Shown: in pieces, positions 1 through 7,466 of the stretch
How positions within the stretch are numbered: position 1 is the first letter of the stretch
Layout: each line of letters starts with the position of its first letter
Position numbers and translations under genes: made by a program
Assembly: GCF_030238365.1 (NCBI RefSeq)
Contig: NZ_JASSOT010000071.1
Location: 1 to 52,914, forward strand
DNA from: Lelliottia wanjuensis
GTDB taxonomy: Bacteria > Pseudomonadota > Gammaproteobacteria > Enterobacterales > Enterobacteriaceae
Direction: 5' to 3'
DNA: 52,914 bases
The notes under the pieces: model-generated
The model's database searches: none
Told to the model about the DNA's origin: nothing
The model's input: only the letters and a program-made list of their open reading frames with translations

Positions 1-127
1 TGTGGTGGTACAGCACGAAAGTGGGGGTGATCGACCTGAAGAAAAGGTCGATCACCATGGGTAAAGGATGTTAAATAGTGTTCACCATGTCCCCGAACAC
101 CTGTCTACCATGTCTCCGGACCGTACA
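1..127 (+). mobile_element. right end of an IS481-type insertion sequence (truncated by window edge)
   Basis: This is the 3' end of an insertion sequence: the last codons of a transposase followed by a non-coding terminus. The terminus holds two 18-bp imperfect direct repeats at 79-96 and 102-119. Read on the minus strand they resemble CCGGAGACATGGTAGACA, and they match in inverted orientation the two repeats at the right window edge (52798-52840). The outer boundary is placed at 127, because from 128 the sequence becomes a chromosomal palindromic repeat (CTCCCACGGGGAGAGGG). The IS481 assignment rests on the transposase tail here and the transposase start at the other edge; the exact element is not identified. 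Confidence 0.7.
3..74 (+). CDS. IS481-type transposase, C-terminal fragment
   Basis: An open frame enters from the window edge and ends with TAA at 72-74, giving 23 residues beginning WWYSTKVGVIDLKKR. The pattern of an aromatic/basic stretch followed by GVIDL resembles the C-terminal strand found after the DDE integrase core in IS481-family transposases. The catalytic core lies outside the window. The fragment sits directly before the inverted repeat, as expected for the 3' end of such an element. The call rests on a short match and on the IS structure around it. Confidence 0.5.
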   Translation, partial: WWYSTKVGVIDLKKRSITMGKGC

Positions 128-144
128 CTCCCACGGGGAGAGGG
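128..144. repeat. interrupted palindromic intergenic repeat
   Basis: CTCCCACGGGGAGAGGG is nearly the same as the repeat at 20277-20297, except that its left arm is cut off where the IS begins. The IS appears to have inserted into the left arm of this dyad. Confidence 0.5.
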
Positions 145-155
145 CGAAAACATTA

Positions 156-180
156 AAAACGGCAACGATGTTGCCGTTTT
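156..180. terminator. bidirectional terminator hairpin between hmp and the missing neighbour (glnB in E. coli)
   Basis: A perfect 11-bp stem (AAAACGGCAAC at 156-166 with its complement at 170-180) closes a 3-base loop. An A run precedes it and a T run follows it, so it can act as an intrinsic terminator on either strand. In E. coli hmp converges with glnB here; glnB would lie beyond the IS. Confidence 0.7.
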
Positions 181-190
181 GCATTTACCC

Positions 191-223
191 TGTAGGCCGG
201 GTAAGGCGAAGCCGCCACCCGGC
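191..223. repeat. REP element
   Basis: This is a palindromic REP-type unit (TGTAGGCCGGGTAAGGCGAA at 191-210, then a complementary arm ending CACCCGGC). It lies just after the stop side of hmp and matches other copies in this window at 3024, 21999, 29131 and 52725. Confidence 0.8.
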
Positions 224-232
224 TTTTTTGGC

Positions 233-1411
233 TTACAGAACCTTATGCGGACCAAAGCATTCGTAATGAATCTGCTCTGCATTCACACCCAGCTTAACCA
301 GCTGACCCGCTGCAAACTGCATAAACCCGACCGGACCGCAAAGATAAAACTGCATCGCCGGATCGCTGAACAACCCTTCCTGAGCCCGTAAATCCATCAG
401 CCCTGCGCTATCAAACCGGTCTCCGCTTTCAGGCTGATTAAACCAGACGTGAGACGCGAAGCGCGGCAGCGAGGCACCCAGCGTTTTCACTTCGTCAGCA
501 AAAGCATGTACCTGGCCGTTTTGTGCCGCGTGGAACCAGTTAACCTGCGCACTGTGGTTTGACGCCGCGAGGGTATCCAGCATCGCCAGCATCGGCGTTT
601 GCCCGACGCCCGCTGAGATCAGCGTCACCGGCGTATTCGCTTCCACCGCCATAAAGAAATCACCCGCCGGAGCCGCCAGATGCACGACATCGCCAACGCT
701 GGCATGGTTATGCAGCCAGTTAGAGACCTGACCGCCGTCTTCACGTTTCACCGCAATGCGATAGCCTTTGCCGTTCGCTTTACGAGTCAGAGAATATTGA
801 CGAATTTCCTGATGCGGGAAGCCTTCAGGCTTCAGCCACACGCCGAGATACTGGCCCGGCTGATAATCCGCGACCGGCTGCCCGTCGACCGGCTCAAATT
901 CAAAGCTGGTGATAAGCGCGCTGCGTGGGGTCTTCTCCACGATACGGAACGCGCGCGTGCCTTCCCAGCCGCCGTTTTTTGTGGCGTGCTCGCTGTAGAT
1001 TTGCGCTTCACGGTTGATAAACACACCGGCCAGCACGCCGTAGGCTTTGCCCCAGGCGTCCAGCACGTCCTGGCCCGGGCTGAACATCTCATCCAGCGTC
1101 GCCAGCAGATGGCCGCCGACGATGTCATATTGCTCGGGCTGAATCTGGAAGCTGGTGTGCTTCTGAGCGATTTTTTCAACGGCAGGCAGCAGCGCAGCCA
1201 GATTTTCAATATTGCTGGCATAGGCGGCGATGGCGTTAAAGAGGGCTTCGCGCTGATCGCCGTTGCGCTGGTTGCTCATGTTGAAAATCTCTTTGAGCTC
1301 CGGATTATGCGCAAACATACGATCGTAAAAATGGGCGGTGAGTTTAGGGCCGGTTTCGACCAGCAGGGGAATGGTGGCTTTCACTGTAGCGATGGTTTGA
1401 GCGTCTAACAT
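233..1411 (-). CDS. hmp: flavohemoprotein, nitric oxide dioxygenase
   Basis: Hmp converts nitric oxide and O2 to nitrate using NAD(P)H, FAD and heme, protecting the cytoplasm from nitrosative stress. The 392 residues show an N-terminal globin domain (about 1-140) with B10 Tyr29 in HFYDRMF, the distal Gln in NMSNQRN and the proximal His in QKHTSFQI. A ferredoxin-reductase FAD domain follows (about 150-255, with RQYSL), then a NAD-binding domain with GVGQTPM. Length is close to E. coli Hmp (396). The gene is divergent from glyA. The start is [11 protein letters not shown], preceded by AAGGAAG. An NsrR operator lies 27 bases upstream, as expected for NO-induced control. Confidence 0.97.
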   Translation of the reverse strand: MLDAQTIATVKATIPLLVETGPKLTAHFYDRMFAHNPELKEIFNMSNQRNGDQREALFNAIAAYASNIENLAALLPAVEKIAQKHTSFQIQPEQYDIVGGHLLATLDEMFSPGQDVLDAWGKAYGVLAGVFINREAQIYSEHATKNGGWEGTRAFRIVEKTPRSALITSFEFEPVDGQPVADYQPGQYLGVWLKPEGFPHQEIRQYSLTRKANGKGYRIAVKREDGGQVSNWLHNHASVGDVVHLAAPAGDFFMAVEANTPVTLISAGVGQTPMLAMLDTLAASNHSAQVNWFHAAQNGQVHAFADEVKTLGASLPRFASHVWFNQPESGDRFDSAGLMDLRAQEGLFSDPAMQFYLCGPVGFMQFAAGQLVKLGVNAEQIHYECFGPHKVL

Positions 1412-1437
1412 AGCAACTTCCTTTGACGGTTATTTTA

Positions 1438-1460
1438 ATGATGTATTTTAAATGCATCTT
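1438..1460 (-). promoter_or_regulatory. NsrR operator of hmp
   Basis: On the minus strand two 11-bp half sites (AAGATGCATTT and the inverse of ATGATGTATTT) are separated by one base. This matches the known NsrR motif, an inverted AAGATGCYTTT repeat. The position just upstream of the hmp start fits repression relieved by nitric oxide. Confidence 0.85.
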
Positions 1461-1500
1461 ATGAAAAATAACCCTGTGTTGTAAATGGTTCTTTGCATCA

Positions 1501-1513
1501 TGAAATAGTTGCA
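1501..1513. promoter_or_regulatory. possible MetR site
   Basis: TGAAATAGTTGCA matches the MetR consensus TGAA-N5-TTCA with one mismatch. MetR is known to activate glyA and affect hmp in E. coli from this intergenic region. The motif is short, so the assignment is tentative. Confidence 0.4.
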
Positions 1514-1582
1514 TCACAAACCTGAAAAGAAATCCATTGAAAAGCACGAGGTCTTTATTCCTCAAACCCTTGCGTGGCGTGG

Positions 1583-1598
1583 AGGTAAACGTTTGCGT
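1583..1598. promoter_or_regulatory. PurR box of glyA
   Basis: AGGTAAACGTTTGCGT fits the 16-bp PurR palindrome, with the central CG flanked by AAA/TTT. It lies about 40-60 bases upstream of the glyA -10, the same arrangement as in E. coli, where PurR represses glyA when purines are plentiful. Confidence 0.75.
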
Positions 1599-1616
1599 AA
1601 AATCCTTTGTCAAGAC

Positions 1617-1645
1617 CTGTTATCGCAACACTATTCGGTTATACT
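1617..1645 (+). promoter_or_regulatory. probable glyA promoter
   Basis: A good -10 hexamer TATACT at 1640-1645 follows a weak -35 (CTGTTA at 1617-1622) with 17-bp spacing. A weak -35 suits a promoter that needs an activator such as MetR. The start of transcription is inferred, not measured. Confidence 0.5.
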
Positions 1646-1715
1646 GTTGCCCGTCGTCTATCAGGACAGCCTTTTTTAGGCCAAATTTTATTGTTAGCTG
1701 AGTCAGGAGATGCGG

Positions 1716-2969
1716 ATGTTAAAGCGTGAAATGAACATTGCCGATTATGATGCCGAACTGTGGCAGGCTATGGAGCAGGAAAAAGTACGTCAGGAAGAGC
1801 ACATCGAACTGATCGCCTCCGAGAACTACACCAGCCCGCGCGTGATGCAGGCGCAGGGTTCTCAGCTGACCAACAAATATGCAGAAGGTTACCCAGGTAA
1901 GCGCTACTACGGCGGTTGCGAATACGTTGATATCGTTGAACAACTGGCGATTGACCGTGCAAAAGAGCTGTTCGGCGCAGACTACGCGAACGTTCAGCCG
2001 CACTCTGGTTCTCAGGCTAACTTCGCGGTCTACACCGCGCTGCTGCAGCCGGGCGATACCGTTCTCGGTATGAACCTGGCGCAGGGTGGCCACCTGACTC
2101 ACGGTTCCCCGGTTAACTTCTCCGGCAAACTGTACAATATCATCCCTTATGGTATTGATGAGTCCGGCAAAATTGACTACGAAGACATGGCGAAGCAGGC
2201 GCAGACCCACAAACCGAAGATGATCATCGGTGGTTTCTCTGCTTACTCCGGCGTGGTTGACTGGGCAAAAATGCGTGAAATCGCAGACAGCATTGGCGCA
2301 TACCTGTTCGTGGATATGGCACACGTTGCTGGTCTTATCGCGGCAGGCGTTTACCCGAACCCGGTTCCACACGCGCACGTCGTGACCACCACCACCCACA
2401 AAACCCTGGCGGGTCCGCGCGGCGGCCTGATCCTGGCGAAAGGTGGTGACGAAGATCTGTATAAGAAACTGAACTCTGCCGTGTTCCCAAGCGCACAGGG
2501 CGGCCCGCTGATGCACGTGATCGCGGCCAAAGCGGTGGCACTGAAAGAAGCGATGGAGCCAGAGTTCAAAGTTTACCAGCAGCAGGTTGCCAAAAACGCC
2601 AAAGCGATGGTGGAAGTGTTCCTGAACCGCGGCTACAAAGTGGTTTCTGGCGGCACTGAGAACCACCTGTTCCTGCTGGATCTGGTGGACAAAAACCTGA
2701 CCGGTAAAGAAGCCGATGCCGCGCTGGGCCGTGCTAACATCACCGTCAACAAAAACAGCGTTCCAAACGATCCGAAGAGCCCGTTTGTGACTTCCGGTAT
2801 CCGTATCGGTTCTCCGGCTGTGACTCGCCGCGGTTTCAAAGAAGCCGAAGTGAAAGAGCTGGCTGGCTGGATGTGTGATGTTCTCGACAACATCAACGAC
2901 GAAGCGGTGATCGAACGTATCAAAGGTAAAGTGCTGGATATCTGCGCACGTTTCCCTGTTTACGCGTAA
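1716..2969 (+). CDS. glyA: serine hydroxymethyltransferase
   Basis: GlyA interconverts serine and glycine, passing the one-carbon unit to tetrahydrofolate, and is the main source of C1 units for purines, thymidylate and methionine. The 417 residues match E. coli GlyA in length and closely in sequence. The PLP lysine is in [16 protein letters not shown], and the N-terminal [11 protein letters not shown] substrate-site motif is present. An in-frame ATG at 1710 was rejected: the Shine-Dalgarno CAGGAG ends at 1709, which is right for the ATG at 1716 ([12 protein letters not shown]) and too close for 1710. The gene is monocistronic, ending in a strong terminator at 2986. Confidence 0.98.
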   Translation: MLKREMNIADYDAELWQAMEQEKVRQEEHIELIASENYTSPRVMQAQGSQLTNKYAEGYPGKRYYGGCEYVDIVEQLAIDRAKELFGADYANVQPHSGSQANFAVYTALLQPGDTVLGMNLAQGGHLTHGSPVNFSGKLYNIIPYGIDESGKIDYEDMAKQAQTHKPKMIIGGFSAYSGVVDWAKMREIADSIGAYLFVDMAHVAGLIAAGVYPNPVPHAHVVTTTTHKTLAGPRGGLILAKGGDEDLYKKLNSAVFPSAQGGPLMHVIAAKAVALKEAMEPEFKVYQQQVAKNAKAMVEVFLNRGYKVVSGGTENHLFLLDLVDKNLTGKEADAALGRANITVNKNSVPNDPKSPFVTSGIRIGSPAVTRRGFKEAEVKELAGWMCDVLDNINDEAVIERIKGKVLDICARFPVYA

Positions 2970-2985
2970 GTTTTCGCTTCAGTTT

Positions 2986-3012
2986 AAAAGGCCGCATAAG
3001 CGGCCTTTTTTA
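2986..3012 (+). terminator. intrinsic terminator of glyA
   Basis: A 10-bp perfect stem (AAAAGGCCGC with GCGGCCTTTT) closes an ATAA loop and runs into a T tract, starting 16 bases after the glyA stop codon. Confidence 0.9.
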
Positions 3013-3023
3013 TTGTCTGCGAA

Positions 3024-3054
3024 TGTAGGCCCGATAAGCGAAGCGCCATCGGGC
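3024..3054. repeat. REP element
   Basis: A single REP unit (TGTAGGCCCGATAAGCGAAG, then an arm ending CATCGGGC) lies between the convergent ends of glyA and yphA. The sub-type differs slightly from the CCGGGTAAG copies elsewhere in the window. Confidence 0.8.
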
Positions 3055-3060
3055 TGGGTG

Positions 3061-3483
3061 TTACCGACGGTCAATCGATATCGCCCCCGGCCCGGTCACC
3101 GCCAGTAACAGAAACGCCCCGGCAATACTCACATTCTTGTAGAAGTTAATCATATTCGGCATCACCGCATCGCCGCTCATATCCCAGTAATGGTGACCAA
3201 TCACCGCCGTCCCCAGCGTATAGAAGACGAATAACACCGCCAGCGGTCGGGTAAAGAACCCGAGCACAATCAAAATCGCGGCGGGCACTTCCATGATCAC
3301 CGCAATAATCGCCGCCAGCATCGGCATCGGTGCGCCGAGGGACGTCATATATTGCACCGTTCCATCAAACCCGGTCATTTTCGGAATACCAAAAATAATA
3401 AACAACACAACAACCGCGATACGTGCAATCAGCAGAACCAGCGAGCGGGACTGACCGAAATCGAAATAGCGTAGAGTGTTCAT
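3061..3483 (-). CDS. yphA: DoxX-family inner membrane protein YphA
   Basis: This is a 140-residue integral membrane protein with four hydrophobic segments (about 14-34, 55-77, 80-98, 113-132) and the small DoxX fold. It matches E. coli YphA in length and position next to glyA. DoxX proteins are linked in other bacteria to redox or thiosulfate chemistry, but the role of YphA is unknown. The gene follows the alpha-galactoside operon on the same strand after an 89-base gap. In E. coli yphA borders the yph sugar genes, so it marks the edge of the accessory locus here. Confidence 0.88.
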   Translation of the reverse strand: MNTLRYFDFGQSRSLVLLIARIAVVVLFIIFGIPKMTGFDGTVQYMTSLGAPMPMLAAIIAVIMEVPAAILIVLGFFTRPLAVLFVFYTLGTAVIGHHYWDMSGDAVMPNMINFYKNVSIAGAFLLLAVTGPGAISIDRR

Positions 3484-3572
3484 GGCAGGCTCGTTATTGG
3501 GTGGGATCTATCATAAAGCTAATACACAACCCGGAACTCCGCCATAAGACCAAAGAATCAGCCGCTTAACCC

Positions 3573-3755
3573 TTAGCGCGTATCCTCCATCACCCTCTCA
3601 CACTTCGCCTCGCTTTCCGCGCCGTTCCCGCTTTTGGCGGCCTGAATACAGGCCTGATAATCCGTCGGCGAAATGGTCTCCGGGGTCCGTTCTGACGGCG
3701 GGGTCTGGCAGCCTGCCAGCAGTAAAATGCTCATCACTATGCCACTTATTTTCAT
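3573..3755 (-). CDS. small outer-membrane lipoprotein, last gene of the alpha-galactoside operon
   Basis: A 60-residue protein starts at MKISGIV, with AGGAG placed 7 bases before that ATG; a GTG codon immediately upstream was rejected as start. A type II signal peptide ends in the lipobox LAGC (Cys16). Gln at the +2 position predicts outer-membrane sorting. The mature part is hydrophilic with two cysteines, in YQACIQAAK and EAKCERV, which may form a disulfide. It follows the porin by 27 bases. The ChiP porin of E. coli is also followed by a small lipoprotein gene (chiQ), so the pairing is probably meaningful. No further function can be given. Confidence 0.75.
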   Translation of the reverse strand: MKISGIVMSILLLAGCQTPPSERTPETISPTDYQACIQAAKSGNGAESEAKCERVMEDTR

Positions 3756-3782
3756 CACTTTTCTCCTGTGCAGTGTCGGCGA

Positions 3783-5201
3783 TTAAAAGATCGTGAATGG
3801 CGCAATCACGTTAAATTTGATATCGATTTCGTCCTGGAACATGTTGTTGTAACCGCCGCTGTAGTTGGGGTTACTGCCGTGGTTGTCGTAGTTGATGTAG
3901 TGCAGATTAAACAGCGTGCCTTTCAGGCGGCCGGTCTGCACCGTGTGGGCGATATTGAATGTCCAGGCGGATTCATCGATGCGCTGGCTCTGATCGGCCA
4001 GTTTGCCGTCGACGGTACAGGTAGTGCAGGGTTTACCGTTCCAGCCGTAGGCGTAGCCCGCGCCAATCGCCCAGCCGGGGAGATCGTAATTTTTCAGGTC
4101 ATAGGTCACTCCGGCAAAGGCCGAGGTTTCCCCATTGGCATCAAAGTCAGAGGCCGCATCCCACCAGATATCCAGTCGTCCGTTAGAGCTCGCATAGGCC
4201 GGAGTGATACGTTGCAGGAAGAAGCCCTGATTGCCGTCTGCTTTTACGGTCTGGGCTTCGAGGCGAAAATCCAGCGTATCCAGGGTGTAACCGAGGGTGA
4301 TGCCCTGCAGCCAGGCCAGGCCGTCGTACTCATCGTTGACCGAACCGTAGGCAGCGATGGTGTTATCGCCCACTTTGTCTTTAGCGCCGTAGAACTGATA
4401 GCTGACGCGGAGGTCATTTCCGGCCACCGGGAAGCTGTACGACACTTTGCCGAAATACTGATCCATAAAATCCGCCGCCTGAGCCATCGAGGCCTCCAGC
4501 ACCAGCTTGTTTTTGAAGTCGTACCGCAGGCCAAGGGAGTGAACGTAATCAATTTTGGTGGTGTTATCCGCTGCGCGGAACTCGTACATCTCCGTGTACC
4601 ACGGGGCTTTGTATTTATCCGACCACAGGTAAGAACTCGACAGCGCGCCGTGCTCGCCAAAGTCCCAGTTACCGCCAATCTCCGCCCCCTGATAGGCACC
4701 GGGCACAAAGCCCCAGTGCACGGCGAGCAGCGTCTGGCCGGACGGCTGGATGTAGCCCGCGCGCATCCAGTAATCTTCATACTTCATTTTCAGGGCTGCT
4801 TTGTAGAGGTTGAAACCGCCCTTATCGCCGGACCAGTCCTCGCCCCAGCGCTGATTGGCCGAGCTCAGGCTGATTTCGTTCGGATGCGCCGCACTGCCAG
4901 TGGCGAGGTTGGCGGCGGCAAAACCCGCCACGTCGAGGCCAATCAGATCCGCCGCATACCCGGAGACGAAATCGAGATTGGCGTTAAAGGTGGCGTGGTG
5001 GAGATCTTCCACGTAATGCCCGTAATCCTCGCTGCCGACGGTCATATCGCGTTTATCGCGATAGCGCTGGGAATAGTAAATCCCGCCGGTGAGATGGGAA
5101 TCATCAACAAATCCCTCCGCCTTCACGGGGGCTGAAAAGGTCAGTGTGGGCAAGCTCACAAACAGGGCGACAAGCAGCGCAGTAGGGCGCGATAAGTGCA
5201 T
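3783..5201 (-). CDS. OprD-family outer membrane porin, ChiP-like, probably for alpha-galactosides
   Basis: The 472-residue protein has a signal peptide (about 28 residues, cleaved near VKA/EGF) and an OprD-type 18-strand barrel ending in the C-terminal Phe (VIAPFTIF) that is the BAM recognition signal. Blocks such as LTGGIYYSQR, NANLDFVSGYAADL, EDWSGDKGG and ASSNGRLDIWW closely resemble the E. coli chitoporin ChiP. The gene lies 72 bases after the alpha-galactosidase gene in the same operon. The likely job is uptake of melibiose/raffinose-type oligosaccharides rather than chitooligosaccharides. This substrate is inferred from context only. Confidence 0.85.
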   Translation of the reverse strand: MHLSRPTALLVALFVSLPTLTFSAPVKAEGFVDDSHLTGGIYYSQRYRDKRDMTVGSEDYGHYVEDLHHATFNANLDFVSGYAADLIGLDVAGFAAANLATGSAAHPNEISLSSANQRWGEDWSGDKGGFNLYKAALKMKYEDYWMRAGYIQPSGQTLLAVHWGFVPGAYQGAEIGGNWDFGEHGALSSSYLWSDKYKAPWYTEMYEFRAADNTTKIDYVHSLGLRYDFKNKLVLEASMAQAADFMDQYFGKVSYSFPVAGNDLRVSYQFYGAKDKVGDNTIAAYGSVNDEYDGLAWLQGITLGYTLDTLDFRLEAQTVKADGNQGFFLQRITPAYASSNGRLDIWWDAASDFDANGETSAFAGVTYDLKNYDLPGWAIGAGYAYGWNGKPCTTCTVDGKLADQSQRIDESAWTFNIAHTVQTGRLKGTLFNLHYINYDNHGSNPNYSGGYNNMFQDEIDIKFNVIAPFTIF

Positions 5202-5252
5202 AGGGTTACTCCTCTTCCATGTGAAGATCGATAATCAGAACAGCACGATGAA

Positions 5253-5268
5253 GGGGGCGGACGCCCCC
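5253..5268 (-). other. GC hairpin between galactosidase and porin genes
   Basis: A 7-bp GGGGGCG/CGCCCCC dyad sits just after the galactosidase stop codon inside the operon. It lacks a T run, so it is more likely an mRNA-processing or stability element, or a leaky terminator separating expression levels of the enzyme and the porin. Confidence 0.5.
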
Positions 5269-5273
5269 GAATG

Positions 5274-7466
5274 TTAAGGCTGACGCCTTAAGTGCCAGAT
5301 GCGGCTGACGTAATCCCGGCTAAGCGGCGGGTCGATGAAGATCCCGCGATACATCAGCTCATCTCCGCCCAGAAGCCGATCGTCCAGTTTGTACTGCGCG
5401 TCAGGATCCAGCCCGGCGAGGCGGATTTTGCGCAGGGGGGCCGAGGCGCGGCTCACCAGTGAGAAGGCCATCAGCAGGGCTTCGCTGCGATCGGGGGAGA
5501 CGAACATCCAGGCGGCAAAATCCGGGTTTTCCGAGGGCGAAATAAGCCGCCAGAATGTGCCGAACTGCAGCAGTTCGCGGTGCTGTTTGTAGAAATCGAT
5601 CTGCTGGCGCACGGCGTCATCGCGCTCGGCGTTGCTGTGCATCAGGTCGAGCATCAGACCGTAGTTCCCGCTCATGGCGACGGCCCCGCGCATCTCCATG
5701 CTGGTGGAGCGCCCCATCTGATGGTTAGGCACTTCGGAAACATGGGCGCACTGCATAACCGGCGGGTAGAGCATGCTGGTGGCGTACTGGATATGCACCC
5801 GCGAGGCGGCATCCGTATTGTCGCTAACCCAGGCCTGCGGCATGTAAAACAGCATCCCCGGATCGAACCGCCCGCCGCCGCCCGCGCAGCACTCGAACAG
5901 AATGTGCGGGAAGCGGGTGGTCAGCGCCTCGAGCAGGGCGTACAGGCCCAGCATGTAACGATGCGCCGTCTCCTGCTGCTGTGCGGCCCGCGCTGTCGAC
6001 GAGCCGACTTCGGTCATGTTGCGGTTCATATCCCACTTGATGTAATCCACGGGATGGCTGGCGAGAAAAGTGCTCAGCTGTTCAAGAATATTGTCTCGCA
6101 CCTCCGGGCGGCCCAGATCCAGGATGTACTGGTTCCGTCCTTCGGACAGCGGCTGATCGCCCGCATTGAGGATCCAGTCCGGGTGCTTCGCAAACAGCTT
6201 GCTGCGCCGGGACACCATTTCCGGCTCAAACCACAGTCCGAATTTCATCTCCAGGGCATGAACCTGGTCGATCAGCGGGCGCAGGCCGTTGGGGAATTTC
6301 TGCCGGTTCACAAACCAGTCGCCGAGCGACGACGTATCTCCATTGCGCTCGCCAAACCAGCCGTCGTCGAGCATCAGCAGCTCCACGCCCAGCGCTTTGG
6401 CGTTGTGCGCAAAGCGCAGCAATTTCTCCTCATTGAAATCGAAGTAGGTCGATTCCCAGTTATTGGCGAGAACCGGGCGGGTCTGATGGCGATACGGGCC
6501 GCGCACCAGATGGTCGCGATAGAGTGTGTGTAGCGCATGGGAAAGCCCGTTCAGCCCCGCGTCCGACCAGGCCAGCACCACTTCCGGGGTCTGGAAACTG
6601 TCACCGGGTTGCAGCTCCCAGCCAAAACCATGGGGGTTTATCCCGAGCTGAACGCGGGTCTGTTGATACGCATCCACTTCCGTACGGGCGGTAAAGTTGC
6701 CGCTGTAGACCAGATGCAACCCCCACGCCTCGCCCTGCATTTCGGTGGTCTGCGGGCGAACCAGGCCAATAAACGGCTGCTGATGGGTACTGCTCGCCCC
6801 GCGTTTGCTGTCGAGCACCGTTATGCCGGGGTTCAGCGGCTGACGATGCAGCTGACGCTCTCTCGCCCACGCGCCGGGGAACTGGATCTGCTCAAACTGG
6901 CTGTCGGGGAAATCCAGCGAACAGCTCAGGGCGCGCAGCAGACGCAGCGGTGTGTCGCCAGGGTTTGTGATCCGCGCGTGGCGCGTCACCACCGGCAGAT
7001 CGCGAAAAATTGTGTAGCTGAGTTCGACCTGCAGGTGCGTGACGGGATCGGCCATCGTGACCATCAGCGTTTCTGCTTCCTCCGGCGAACTGACCCATGT
7101 CGCAGGCAGTCCGTCGAGCGCGCGTTTGCCCGGCAGGATCCGATGCGAGACGTAGTGCAGATTCGACACCTGATGCCCGTCGGCATAGCGCACTTCAAAG
7201 GCCGGTTCGCGATAGTCGCCCGCGCCGTGCCCGGGATACTCCTGCAACACCGTATCCAGCGAAAAGGTTCTGTCCGGCCAGCCCGCCGGCGTGGGGGAGA
7301 ACGATGACCGGTCGAGCGTCGGGTAATCATGGGGCTGTGAACAGTCGGCAATACGTTTCCCCCAGTAGCAGTGAACCAGGTAACGCTGATGCGCAATCCC
7401 GATCACATAGCTTGTCTGGCTGTTCTGCAGGTGGAAAAACTGTTTCTCAGGGTTCCAGATAATCAT
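5274..7466 (-). CDS. GH36 alpha-galactosidase
   Basis: This cytoplasmic enzyme hydrolyses terminal alpha-1,6-galactose from melibiose, raffinose and related sugars. The 730 residues are the usual GH36 length: an N-terminal beta-sandwich (to about 330), a TIM barrel, then a C-terminal beta domain. The nucleophile is Asp479 in IKWDMNRNM and the acid/base is Asp549 in VSDNTDA, nearly the same numbering as Geobacillus AgaA (478/548). CCAGGGGRFDPGML and NWESTYFDF are also family motifs. There is no signal peptide. Its start overlaps the end of the symporter gene by 4 bases (ATGA), implying translational coupling. It resembles RafA/AgaA rather than the NAD-dependent MelA of E. coli. Confidence 0.95.
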   Translation of the reverse strand: MIIWNPEKQFFHLQNSQTSYVIGIAHQRYLVHCYWGKRIADCSQPHDYPTLDRSSFSPTPAGWPDRTFSLDTVLQEYPGHGAGDYREPAFEVRYADGHQVSNLHYVSHRILPGKRALDGLPATWVSSPEEAETLMVTMADPVTHLQVELSYTIFRDLPVVTRHARITNPGDTPLRLLRALSCSLDFPDSQFEQIQFPGAWARERQLHRQPLNPGITVLDSKRGASSTHQQPFIGLVRPQTTEMQGEAWGLHLVYSGNFTARTEVDAYQQTRVQLGINPHGFGWELQPGDSFQTPEVVLAWSDAGLNGLSHALHTLYRDHLVRGPYRHQTRPVLANNWESTYFDFNEEKLLRFAHNAKALGVELLMLDDGWFGERNGDTSSLGDWFVNRQKFPNGLRPLIDQVHALEMKFGLWFEPEMVSRRSKLFAKHPDWILNAGDQPLSEGRNQYILDLGRPEVRDNILEQLSTFLASHPVDYIKWDMNRNMTEVGSSTARAAQQQETAHRYMLGLYALLEALTTRFPHILFECCAGGGGRFDPGMLFYMPQAWVSDNTDAASRVHIQYATSMLYPPVMQCAHVSEVPNHQMGRSTSMEMRGAVAMSGNYGLMLDLMHSNAERDDAVRQQIDFYKQHRELLQFGTFWRLISPSENPDFAAWMFVSPDRSEALLMAFSLVSRASAPLRKIRLAGLDPDAQYKLDDRLLGGDELMYRGIFIDPPLSRDYVSRIWHLRRQP

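Larger units (their letters stand above)
1412..1715. other. hmp-glyA divergent intergenic region
   Basis: This 304-base stretch without a gene carries the control sites of two divergent genes: an NsrR dyad near hmp (1438-1460), a MetR-like half-palindrome (1501-1513), a PurR box (1583-1598) and a TATACT -10 element for glyA (1640-1645). The rest is the glyA leader. No additional ORF or structured RNA is evident. Confidence 0.75.

Noticed and set aside
3768..5135. 455-residue open frame on the plus strand opposite the porin gene
   Set aside because: It is the antisense shadow of a well-supported OprD-family porin; the protein is Val/Ile/His-rich and has no ribosome site or recognisable domain.
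5274..7466. Naming the alpha-galactosidase melA
   Set aside because: Enterobacterial MelA is a GH4 NAD-dependent enzyme; this protein has GH36 catalytic aspartates and the RafA/AgaA-type layout.
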